From Gordionus sp. m RMFG-2023 (taxonomy: Eukaryota > Nematomorpha > Gordioida > Chordodea > Parachordodidae): 64,000 nucleotides of DNA. The notes beneath the pieces were generated by a model. The model ran no database searches, was not told where the DNA came from, and saw only the letters and a program-made list of their open reading frames with translations. This document shows positions 1 to 10,452 of this stretch, in pieces; position 1 is the stretch's first letter, and every line of letters starts with the position of its first letter. Location: the NCBI RefSeq assembly GCF_954871325.1, contig NC_088778.1:29869120-29933119 (forward strand). The letters run 5' to 3'. The translations under genes were made by a program, and so were the position numbers.

Positions 1-170
1 TTTACACATCTCAAATAAATCCACTTAAGACAAGATAAAACTGGAACCATGCATCAAATAGGGCAAATTAAAAACAATGACAGATGCCTTTGGAATCAAT
101 GCGAACATTGAAACAATAGATCCCTCTCAAATCAGTGAAAAAATGTGGACAGACCTTTTATCCAGATTAA
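1..170. other. Unassigned left flank
   Basis: No gene is recognised. A short plus-strand open frame runs into the boundary of the large palindrome at 171, with a possible Met at 77, but it is only about 35 codons and matches nothing I know. It may be more internal sequence of the neighbouring retroelement fossil. Confidence 0.3.
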
Positions 171-539
171 TGTGAATCTTATCGTGCAGTCTGTCATAGT
201 CTTGGAAAATTATATTTATTTTGGTTGTGCATATGATTGTTCAAGTCGTTCATAAGTCATTGTAGTCGTTAGCTTGATTCTATCACGTTGGTTTGTAAAT
301 ATCGTTCTGAGTACGCTGGCTCGTCGTTAAGCTCCGTCATTATCATTGTCAATTTTACAAAATTGTTATTATCACCAATTTTAAAATTATCATTATTAAT
401 TAGGATTTCGGAATATATGAATAATTAGAGAATCGATCAAATTTGGATGTTAAAATAATAAAAGGATGATAAATCAACATGGTTGTTAGTAGTGTTGTTA
501 ATCGGCTTAGCCGAGTCGGCTCGAACAGAGCTCACCCAA

Positions 540-1000
540 ATTTTGGGTCGTTTTTTTCGACTCCGACCCAAGTCCAAGCCGAAAAAACGACCTAGACCCA
601 AAATATGGGTCGTTTTTTACGACTCCGACTCAAAATTTGGGTTGTATTTTTCGACTCAAACTTGAAATTTGGGTCGTATTTTTTGACTCAAACTAGAAGT
701 TTGGGTCGTATTTTTCAACTCAAACTTGAAGTTTGGGTCGTATTTTTCGACTCAAACTTGAAGTTAGGGTCGTATTTTTCGACTCCAACTTGAAGTTTAG
801 ATCGTATTTTTCGACTCCAACTCAAAGTTTGGGTCGTTTTTCTGACTCAGACTCAAACATCGGGTCGTTTTATTCAATCCGACCCAAAATATGGATCGTT
901 TTTTTAAAGACGCCTTAAAGTTAGGGTTGCTTTTTTTCACCTAACCAAATATCTAGATCATTTTTTTCGACCAAAAGTCAAATAACATTTAGTAGATATT
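540..1000. repeat. Left subterminal GGGTCG repeat array
   Basis: Degenerate repeats of about 30-40 bp have the core GGGTCGTTTTTTTCGACTC, itself an imperfect palindrome. They are far more G+C-rich than the surroundings. They create apparent reading frames (WVVFFDSN, FGSYFSTQT repeats) in several frames, which are artefacts of the repeat. Subterminal repeats close to the ends are where hAT transposases are known to bind, so that is the likely role here. Confidence 0.75.
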
Positions 1001-1084
1001 AATATTATAGGCGGGAAAGTTTCTTAAAGCTTCTTTAAATTATAACGCTCTGATTTAACTATTCCATCATAGTTATTTTTTAAA

Positions 1085-2640
1085 ATTTTTAAGTAAAGAT
1101 GTACCATAGAAAAGAGCCATTTGTTATGATGGTTATTTTTGAACTTTTTTAAATGAATTAGATAAAAATATATATTATAGACATGTTAAATCAAAATTTC
1201 AGTGAAGATGTATCATAGATAAGTGACAATTGTCATAATCGACATTTTTGAACTTTTTTGAGTTTTTTTATAGCAAATTGCTAAAAATATATATTCTGAA
1301 CATGTTAAATTAAAAATTCAGTGAGGATGTATCATAGATAGGTGACAATTGTCATAATCGTTATTTTTGAACTTTTTTCAATTTTTTTAAAGGAAATAGC
1401 TAAAAATATATATTCTAAACATGTTAAATTTAAAATTCAGTGAGGATATATCATATATAGGTGACAATTGTCATAATCGCTATTTTTGAACTTTTTCAAA
1501 TTTTTTTAAAGGAAATAGCTAAAAATATATATTCTAAACATGTTAAATTTAAAATTCAGTGAGGATGTATCATAGATAGGTGACAATTGTCATAATCGTT
1601 ATTTTTGAACTTTTTTCAATTTTTTTAAAGGAAATAGCTAAAAATATATATTCTAAACATGTTAAATTAAAAATTCAGTGAGGATGTATCATAGAATCGC
1701 TATTTTTGAACTTTTTCAAATTTTTTTAAAGGAAATAGCTAAAAATATATATTCTAAACATGTTAAATTTAAAATTCAGTGAGGATGTATCATAGATAGG
1801 TGACAATTGTCATAATCTTTATTTTTGAACTTTTTTCAATTTTTTTAAAGGAAATAGCTAAAAATATATATTCTAAACATGTTAAATTAAAAATTCAGTG
1901 AGGATGTATCATAGATAGGTGACAATTGTCATAATCGTTATTTTTGAACTTTTTTCAATTTTTTTAAAGGAAATAGCTAAAAATATATATTCTAAACATG
2001 TTAAATTAAAAATTCAGTGAGGATGTATCATAGATAGGTGACAATTGTCATAATCGCTATTTTTGTACTTTTTTCAATTTTTTTAAAGGAAATAGCTAAA
2101 AATATATATTCTAAACATGTTAAATTAAAAATTCAGTGAGGATGTATCATAGATAGGTGACAATTGTCATAATCGCTATTTTTGAACTTTTTCAAATTTT
2201 TTTAAAGGAAATAGCTAAAAAAATATATCCTAAACATGTTAAATTAAAATATCAGTGAGGATGTATCACAGATAGGTGACAATTGTCATAATCTTTATTT
2301 TTGAACTTTTTTCAATTTTTTTAAAGGAAATAGCTAAAAATATATATTCTAAACATGTTAAATTAAAAATTCAGTGAGGATGTATCATAGATAGGTGACA
2401 ATTGTCATAATCGCTATTTTTGAACTTTTTTCAATTTTTTTAAAGGAAATAGCTAAAAATATATATTCTAAACATGTTAAATTAAAAATTCAGTGAGGAT
2501 GTATCATAGATAGGTGACAATTGTCATAATCGCTATTTTTGAACTTTTTCAAATTTTTTTAAAGGAAATAGCTAAAAAAATATATCCTAAGCATGTTAAA
2601 TTAAAATATCAGTGAGGATGTATCACAGATAAGGGACAAA
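1085..2640. repeat. Left array of ~118-bp tandem repeats
   Basis: About a dozen head-to-tail units, with a spacing of 118-119 bp read from successive GTGAGGATGTATCA motifs (near 1321, 1439, 1558, 1676, 1780, 1898, 2017, 2135, 2254, 2373, 2491, 2611). Most units contain the 12-bp palindrome TGACAATTGTCA and a stretch AAAGGAAATAGCTAAAAATA. One unit, near 1690, lacks the palindrome portion. The outermost units are the most diverged, and the inner ones are nearly identical to each other, which suggests expansion or homogenisation from the inside. Confidence 0.9.
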
Positions 2641-3203
2641 AAATGGTTATTATATATACGAGTAGTTAGGTACATAATAATCCTTAAGTGATAAAATGAG
2701 ATGCTAATATATTTCTTGTAATTTTAATTTATAATAAAATTCTTAAATATGTTATTGTCATAGACTGGGTTAGAAAATCAACTATCACATAAACTCATCT
2801 ATGTTTTATTCATATTATATTTTTAAGTTTGAGGATATAAAAATATTTCCTCTTTGAAGTTACTAGTTAGGATAAAATTTACTTGGCACATCTTACAATG
2901 ATATTTATACTTGTTTTTTTTTCGAGAATAAATTTTATGCGATATCTCATGAAGGAAATTACATATCATTGTAAAGAGAAATAACTTTGTATATATTATC
3001 TGCACCCATATCTTTTATATCAATCTCTATCGATGACATTTTAAATTATATTGGAAACTAGATTGTGTAGATTTCTAAATATTAATTTAAAAGATTAAGA
3101 TGCTAGAATTAATTATAGATATATCTTAATAATTTGTATATGCATTTATTATTTAAAATCTCTCGTTTTAAGCCTATTTAGCAAGAAAAATATTGACTAA
3201 TTC

Positions 3204-4280
3204 TGTAATTGATAATAGATATCTATACCTTTATATAATCTATGAGAAAAATTGCTCTTATAATATTCTACTTAATAAAATAGTGAATAATTAACGCCTG
3301 AAAAAAAGTAAGCGCTTTATAACATGGTTCAAAGTTAATCCCAGTATTAATTTTAATGTGTAATTTTTCTCATGTGTTCAAAATTCTAAATCTCAATATC
3401 AAAAACTATTTTAGTTATCAATTTAAAGTCAAATTATATTAAAACACTAATATTCTCCAGTATTCATAAAAAACAACAGCCTGAAACAAGAACACTAAGC
3501 TCAAAACATTTAAATATTTGATACATTTATAGTTTAAATATTTTTATTTAAATTATATATATTTATTAATGTACAAAAAATTTAATTTAACAATATATAT
3601 AGATATAAAAATTATGTATAAAATTTATTATTCATGATATTGATATCCCATGAATTTAAACATAAACACTGTTTAAGTGTTTCGGAGGCCATGCGATTTC
3701 TTTTATTTGTTACGGTGTCCACCCCTCTTGGGAAGACACGCTCGCTCTCAACGGATGTACTTTGCTGCGACAAAAAATCTTTAGCCATCATGCAAAAGTA
3801 CGGAAAACGCTCAGAATTACAGTACGACTTAAAAAAACTCGACTTAACACTACATTTTTGAAAAATATGGCTCGCCTAAATTACTAAATTATATTTAAAA
3901 AAATTCATATTTTATATTAAAAAAATGCATATGGAATCGCAAATACTTGTAAAAAAAATTACAAGTATTTTATTAGTTTAAAAATTCCATATGGAAGTGA
4001 AGTGACTATTTAAATTCTAAAATTAAAAAAGATATTTTATTTTACTTGGCGTGGCACCAGCTAGACGGCAAATTTGTTGAGATTTTTTCTTTTCTTCATT
4101 GTTAGGGATAGGGATATGATTAATAATCATTTTTTTTAACTTTCCAAATTTTTTTTATTATTTTTGAGGGTAGCCAAATTAAATTTTAATTTTTTTTTTA
4201 ATTCATTTTTTGTTTTTAAAATATAATTCAATTTTAGAGAGTAACATAAATTTTATTAATAAAAGTTGTCCAATTTTCAG
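3204..4280. other. Central spacer of the foldback element
   Basis: Single-copy, A+T-rich sequence between the two arms. The only open frame worth noting (3634-3861, plus, 75 aa) has no domain I recognise and is probably chance. A small hairpin lies at about 3925-3995, where CATATGGAATCG is answered by a complementary ATTCCATATG stretch. Nothing here resembles a transposase. Confidence 0.6.
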
Positions 4281-4849
4281 GATTAGTCAATATTTTTCTT
4301 GCTAAATAGGGTTAAAACGAGAGATTTTAAATAATAAATGCATATACAAATTATTAAGATATATCTATAATTAATTCTAGCATCTTATTTTAAATTAATA
4401 TTTAGAAATCTACACAATCTAGTTTCCAGTATAATTTAAAATGTCATCGATAGAGATTGATATAAAAGATATGGGTGCAGATAATATATACAAAGTTAAT
4501 TCTCTGTACAATGATATGTAATTTCCTTCATGAGATATCGCATAAAATTTATTCTCGAAAAAAAAACAAGGTATAAATATCATTGTAAGATGTGCCAAGT
4601 AAATTTTATCCTAACTAGTAACTTCAAAGAGGAAATATTTTTATATCCTCAAACTTAAAAATATAATATGAATAAAACATAGATGAGTTTATGTGATAGT
4701 TGATTTTCTAACCCAGTCTATGACAATAACAAATTTAAGAATTTTATTATAAATTAAAATTACAAGAAATATATTAGCATCTCATTTTATCACTTAAGGA
4801 TTATTATGTACCTAACTACTCGTATATATAATAACCATTTTTTGTCCCT

Positions 4850-6290
4850 TATCTGTGATACATCCTCACTGATATTTTAATTTAACATGTTTAGGATATA
4901 TTTTTTTAGCTATTTCCTTTAAAAAAATTTGAAAAAGTTCAAAAATAGCGATTATGACAATTGTCACCTATCTATGATACATCCTCACTGAATTTTAAAT
5001 TTAACATGTTTAGAATATATATTTTTAGCTATTTCCTTTAAAAAAATTTGAAAAAGTTCAAAAATAGCGATTATGACAATTGTCACCTATCTATGATACA
5101 TCCTCACTGAATTTTAAATTTAATGTTTAGAATATATATTTTTAGCTATTTCCTTTAAAAAAATTAAAAAAAGTTCAAAAATAACAATTATGACAATTGT
5201 CACCTATCTATGATTCATCCTCACTGAATTTTAAATTTAACATGTTTAGAATATATATTTTTAGCTATTTCCTTTAAAAAAATTGAAAAAAGTTCAAAAA
5301 TAACGATTATGACAATTGTCACCTATCTATGATACATCCTCACTGAATTTTTAATTTAACATGTTTAGAATATATATTTTTAGCTATTTCCTTTAAAAAA
5401 ATTTGAAAAAGTTCAAAAATAGTGATTATGACAATTGTCACCAATATATGATATATCCTCACTGAATTTTAAATTTAACATGTTTAGAATATATATTTTT
5501 AGCTATTTCCTTTAAAAAAATTAAAAAAAGTTCAAAAATAACAATTATGACAATTGTCACCTATCTATGATTCATCCTCACTGAATTTTAAATTTAACAT
5601 GTTTAGAATATATATTTTTAGCTATTTCCTTTAAAAAAATTGAAAAAAGTTCAAAAATAACGATTATGACAATTGTCACCTATCTATGATACATCCTCAC
5701 TGAATTTTTAATTTAACATGTTTAGAATATATATTTTTAGCTATTTCCTTTAAAAAAATTGAAAAAAGTTCAAAAATAAAGATTATGACAATTGTCACCC
5801 ATCTATGATACATCCTCACTGAATTTTAAATTTAACATGTTTAGAATATATATTTTTAGCTATTTCCTTTAAAAAAATTTGAAAAAGTTCAAAAATAGCG
5901 ATTATGACAATTGTCACCAATATATGATATATCCTCACTGAATTTTAAATTTAACATGTTTAGAATATATATTTTTAGCTATTTCCTTTAAAAAAATTGA
6001 AAAAAGTTCAAAAATAACGATTATGACAATTGTCACCTATCTATGATACATCCTCACTGAATTTTTAATTTAACATGTTCAGAATATATATTTTTAGCAA
6101 TTTGCTATAAAAAAACTCAAAAAAGTTCAAAAATGTCGATTATTACAATTGTCACTTATCTATGATACATCTTCACTGAAATTTTGATTTAACATGTCTA
6201 CAATGTATATTTTTATCTAATTCATTTAAAAAAGTTCAAAAATAACCATCATAACAAATGGCTCTTTTCTATGGTACATCTTTACTTAAA
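4850..6290. repeat. Right array of ~118-bp tandem repeats (inverted)
   Basis: Same unit as the left array, in inverted orientation, about eleven copies. The palindrome appears as TGACAATTGTCA in most units. Copy number and the order of variants differ from the left arm, so the arrays have changed length independently since the arms formed. Confidence 0.9.
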
Positions 6291-6379
6291 AATTTTAAAA
6301 AATAACTATGATGGAATAGTTAAATCAGAGCGTTATAATTTAAAGAAGCTTTAAGAAACTTTCCCGCCTATAATATTAA

Positions 6380-6925
6380 TATCTACTAAATGTTATTTGA
6401 CTTTTGGTCGAAAAAAATGATCTAGATATTTGGTTAGGTGAAAAAAAGCAACCCTAACTTTAAGGAGTCTTTAAAAAAACGATCCATATTTTGGGTCGGA
6501 TTGAATAAAACGACCCGATGTTTGAGTCTGAGTCAGAAAAACGACCCAAACTTTGAGTTGGAGTCGAAAAATACGATCTAAACTTCAAGTTGGAGTCGAA
6601 AAATACGACCCTAACTTCAAGTTTGAGTCGAAAAATACGACCCAAACTTCAAGTTTGAGTCGAAAAATACGACCCAAATTTCAAGTTTGAGTCGAAAAAT
6701 ACAACCCAAATTTTGAGTCGGAGTCGTAAAAAACGACCCATATTTTGGGTCGAGGTCGTTTTTTTCGGCTTGGGCTTGGGTTGAAGTCGAAAAAAACGAC
6801 CCATATTTTGGGTCGAAGTCGTTTTTTTCGGCTTGAACTCGGGTCGAAGTCGAAAAAAACGACCCAAACATTGAGTCGGAGTCGAATAAAACGACCCGAG
6901 CTTTGGGTCGGGGTCGCGACTCGCG
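6380..6925. repeat. Right subterminal GGGTCG repeat array
   Basis: Inverted counterpart of the array at 540-1000, about 80 bp longer, with extra units containing AAGCCGAAAAAAACGACC. Reading frames across it (minus strand, about 6460-6940; plus strand about 6745-6954) are repeat artefacts. Confidence 0.75.
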
Positions 6926-6989
6926 GCGTTTTAACAACACTAGTTGTTAGATAATATTTTTAGCGTTTTTTTATTTTATATATATATTT

Positions 6990-7115
6990 TTTTAATAAAA
7001 GATGATTAGATGATATGTACGTCTGTACATATTTTTTTAATAAAAGATGATTAGATGATATGTATGTCTGTACATATTTTTTTAATAAAAGATGATATGT
7101 ACGTCTGTACATCCA
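6990..7115. repeat. Short tandem repeat, ~55-bp unit
   Basis: Three successive copies of a unit with AATAAAAGATGATTAGATGATATG followed by an ACGTCTGTACAT-type stretch, each separated by a T run. The third lacks a few bases. The matching place in the other arm of the palindrome (about 9730-9800) has a single unit, so the array grew after the arms separated. Confidence 0.7.
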
Positions 7116-7229
7116 TCTCTCTCTTCAGAAATTTAGACATTATGCCCTTATTTTTAAATTTAAAAAGTATTTTGAAATAATAATTATTCATAAGATTGTT
7201 TTTAGTAAAAAATAATTTTTTGAGCCTTA

Positions 7230-8335
7230 AATTTTAGAAAAAGATCTCTTCATCACATCCTTGAGTATTATTTTAGAATGAAGACGTTTAGTTTTTATAT
7301 GACTTCTCTTAGTGAAACTTTTAATTGTCTTCAAATTTATAAGTTTCAATTTTTTTTTATCGCATTTAGTAAGAGTTTTTTTTATTTCATTATTTTCTTT
7401 AATGATTATTTCCTTATTTTCTTTAAAGATTATTTCCTTATTTTCTTTAAAGTTTATTTCCTTATTTTCTATAATCACAAATGTTTCAAATTTTATTATA
7501 TAATTTATTTCTTTTAGTTTATAAGAATCTCTTTCCTTTTGAATATTGGGTTTTAATTCAATATTTTTTAATTTTTTGATACTAAAAGATTTACAATTAT
7601 AATGATAATTTCTTTCTATAATAATGTGTTTCTATATCTAATTTTCTATTTTTATAATAATTCTCATTATTAGATTTACTAAAAATTTTATTAGAACAAT
7701 TTTCTTTTATTTCTGTAGCCGATTTATAATTACATAAACACTTTAATGTATATAATGTTTCATCATAACTTGAATTTAACTCTTTTGGAAACACTGCTTT
7801 CATGACTAAATATAATTCATCTGGTAAATTACCTATTAAGCTTAGATATTCTTACTATCATGAAATTTTAAATAATCTTCTAACTTGTCAATGGAATTTG
7901 TTTTATTATTATTGTCCCATATAGGTTTATTCATAATTTAGAGATTTATCATTAAATTTTTTTAATTATTCTTCACTTTTTCAAATTAATCATTTCTTAC
8001 GTGTTTTTAGAATGATATAAATATTACATTCCATAACTTTTTTATCTAGTTGTCTATGTTCCAGTAGCTAAAATTAATTGTCTGTGGATTTTAAAATATT
8101 TTGTAAGTCATTATAGCCCAATTTTATTTAGTTCGTCTAATTTGATATATACCTCATCTGGTAGTCTTCTCGTAAATGAACCTGCTTTTTCAATGTCCGA
8201 GATCTGAGTGTCTTTGAAGATGTCTTCGAATCTACTCAAAAAAAGATCGCCATTGCCTAAGTATATTGGAAATTCAATATTTATATTAACATTATTATTG
8301 GGATGTTTAATATTTATTTATTTACGATTTCCTCG
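7230..8335 (-). pseudogene. Gag-like fossil, left arm
   Basis: Minus-strand remnants resemble the structural Gag protein of Ty3/Gypsy-type retroelements. Motifs visible include FLSRFEDIF and RRLPDEVY (about 8100-8250) and, further along, a second related segment with NLPDELYLVMKAVFP followed by a Lys/Asn-rich tail. The two segments look like copies of the same domain. It is a fossil with several breaks. The family assignment is by motif resemblance only. Confidence 0.4.
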
Positions 8336-8341
8336 AATATG

Positions 8342-8964
8342 TAGCGGAACTGCCACCATAATGTTTTCTAAAAATATAGGAATGTTACGAGTTTATTTTA
8401 TTTAATTTAGAATAAATCAGTTACAAATTTAATTTAATTTAATTTATTTTAAAATTTACATCTTTCATCAAACTAAAAAATCAGGTTTATATAACAATTT
8501 TCATATTAATATATAAAAATTTATATAAAAAAAATCAATCAAGATTCCACCCTATAAAAAAAAATGATCTCCAGTCAGGTTTTTTATATAAATTTTTATA
8601 TATTAATATGAAAATTGTTATATAAGCCTGATTTTTTAGTTTGATAATAGATGTAAAATTTCAAAATAAATTAAATTAAATTTGTAACTTTGATTTATTC
8701 TAAATTAAATAAAATAATCTCGTAACGTTCATCTATTTTTAGAAAACTTTATGTTGGCAGTTCCGCTTATTCTTATATAAATTTTTATATATTAATATGA
8801 AAATTGTTATATAAGGCTGATTTTTTAGTTTGATAATAGATGTAAAATTTCAAAATAAATTAAATAAAATTAAATTTGTAACTTTGATTTATTCTAAATT
8901 AAATAAAATAATCTCGTAACGTTCATCTATTTTTAGAAAACTTAATGGTGGCAGTTCCGCTACA
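8342..8964. repeat. LTR-like repeats at the palindrome centre
   Basis: A unit of about 190 bp occurs inverted at 8342-8531 and direct at 8582-8767 and 8774-8964. It contains TTATATAAGCCTGATTTTTT and ends TCTATTTTTAGAAAACTT followed by GGTGGCAGTTCCGC. A further direct copy is at 10283-10451 next to a purine tract. Position before the Gag-like remnants and after a polypurine-like tract suggests it is the 3' part of an LTR, with the GGTGGCAG stretch at the primer-binding position. Confidence 0.5.
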
Positions 8965-9102
8965 TATTCGAGGAAATCCATAGACAACTAGATAAAAAAG
9001 TTCTGGAATGTAATATTTATATCATTCTAAAAACACGTAAGAAATGATTAATTTGAAAAAGTGAAGAATAATTAAAAAATTTTAATGATAAATCTCTAAA
9101 TT

Positions 9103-9680
9103 ATGAATAAACCTATATGGGACAATAATAATAAAACAAAGTCCATTGACAAATTAGAAGATTATTTAAAATTTCATGATAGTAAGAATACTCTAAGCTT
9201 AATAGGTAATTTACCAGATGAATTATATTTAGTCATGAAAGCTGTGTTTCCAAGAGAGTTTAATTCAAGTTATGATGAAGCATTGTGTACATTAAAATGT
9301 TTATGTCCTACAGAAATAAAAGAAAATCGTTCTAATAAAAATAAATCTCTTAGTAACAAAAAATTGAAAAATATTGAATTAAAACCAAATATTCAAAATG
9401 AAAGAGATTCTTATAAACTAAAAGAGATAAATTATATAATAAAATTTGAAATATTCGTGATTATAGAAAAAAAGTAAATAAACATAGAAAACAATGAAAC
9501 AAAGATTAAAGAAAATAATAAAATTAAAAAACAGACAATTAAAAGTATCACTAAGGGAAGTCATATAAAAACTAAATGTCTTCATTCTAGAATAATACTC
9601 AAGGATGTGATGAAGAGATCTTTTTCTAAAAATTTCTCAAAAAAATTATTTTTTACTAAAACAATCTTATGAATAATTAT
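9103..9680 (+). pseudogene. Gag-like fossil, right arm
   Basis: Plus-strand counterpart of the left-arm fossil. An open stretch at 9103-9477 contains IDKLEDYLKF, NLPDELYLVMKAVFP and a Lys/Asn-rich tail. It is close to its left-arm copy. The first Gag-like segment seen on the left is missing on this side. Fossil. Confidence 0.4.
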
Positions 9681-10189
9681 TATTTTAAAATACTTTTTAA
9701 ATTAAAAAATAAGGGCATAAAGTTTAAATTTCTGAAGAGAGAGATGGATGTACAGACTTACATATCATCTTATCATCTTTTATTAAAAAAATATATATAT
9801 AAAATAAAAAAACGCTAAAAATATTATCTAACAACCATGTTGATTTATCATCCTTTTATTATTCTAACATCCAAATTTGATCGATTCTCTAATTATTCAT
9901 ATATTCCGAAATCCTATTTAATAATGATAATTTTATAATTGGTGATAATAACAATTTTGTAAAATTGACAATGATAACGACGGAGCTTGACGACGAGCCA
10001 GCGTAATCAAAACAATATTAACAAACAAACGTGATAGAATCAAGCCAACGACTACAATGACTTATGAACGACTTGAACAATCATATGAACAACCAAAATA
10101 AATATCATTTTCCAAGACTATGACAGACTGCACGATAAGATTCACATGCAATAAAAACCTGAGTGGAGATCATTTTTTAAAGGGTGGAA

Positions 10190-10451
10190 TGTTGATATGA
10201 CCGATTAATACTAACCTTTAAATTGTTTTTTTTTATGTTTATACAAATTGATTTTTTTATAAATTGTGTAGATTGATTTTTTTTATATAAATTTTTATAT
10301 ATTAATATGAAAATTGTTATATAAGCCTGATTTTTTAGTTTGATAATAGATGTAAAATTTCAAAATAAATTAAATTAAATTTGTAACTTTGATTTATTCT
10401 AAATTAAATAAAATAATCTCGTAACGTTCATCTATTTTTAGAAAACTTTAA
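10190..10451 (+). mobile_element. LTR-like segment with upstream polypurine-like tract
   Basis: AAAGGGTGGAA at 10179-10189 resembles a polypurine tract and is followed at once by TGTTGATATG, the usual TG start of an LTR. The rest (10283-10451) matches the repeats at 8582-8964. It abuts the LINE remnant at about 10453, so one of the two interrupted or truncated the other. Fossil, part only. Confidence 0.45.
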
Positions 10452-10452
10452 A

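Larger units (their letters stand above)
490..6942. mobile_element. 6.45-kb hAT-like foldback DNA transposon
   Basis: The element starts TAGTGTTGTTAA and ends TTAACAACACTA. It is flanked by an exact 8-bp target duplication GTTGTTAG at 482-489 and 6943-6950. The uninterrupted target survives in the other arm of the host palindrome near 9820-9835, where the same sequence reads straight through. The two arms, 490 to about 3203 and about 4281-6942, are long inverted repeats. Each holds, from outside in, GGGTCG-type subterminal repeats, a tandem array of about 118 bp units, and about 500 bp of unique sequence; a spacer of about 1.08 kb separates the arms. No transposase is visible, so it is non-autonomous. 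An 8-bp duplication with TAGTG ends is typical of hAT elements; Foldback-type behaviour is inferred from the arms. Confidence 0.8.
171..10146. mobile_element. Head-to-head LTR-retroelement fossil forming a 10-kb palindrome
   Basis: The outer ends are inverted copies of each other: 171-489 matches the complement of 9830-10146, starting TGTGAATCTTATCG and ending with its complement. Inward, 6943-8340 matches the complement of 8960-9830. Both arms carry Gag-like remnants that read outward from the centre, and each has LTR-like sequence (8342-8964) at the centre. I read this as two truncated copies of one Ty3/Gypsy-like element lying head to head, or one copy duplicated as a palindrome. It is broken in many places and no pol domain is visible. 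Arm identity looks high, so the palindrome is fairly young compared with the element itself. A 6.45-kb DNA transposon later inserted into the left arm. The family call rests on Gag-like motifs and LTR/PPT-like layout only. Confidence 0.5.

Noticed and set aside
483-918. Three overlapping plus-strand frames with WVVFFDSN / FGSYFSTQT repeats, and their mirror at 6460-6940
   Set aside because: They lie in the subterminal repeat array and occur in several frames and both orientations; the pattern comes from the DNA repeat and not from protein selection.
7278-7517. Plus-strand frames rich in Phe and Ile
   Set aside because: Complement of the Lys/Asn-rich Gag-like fossil on the minus strand.
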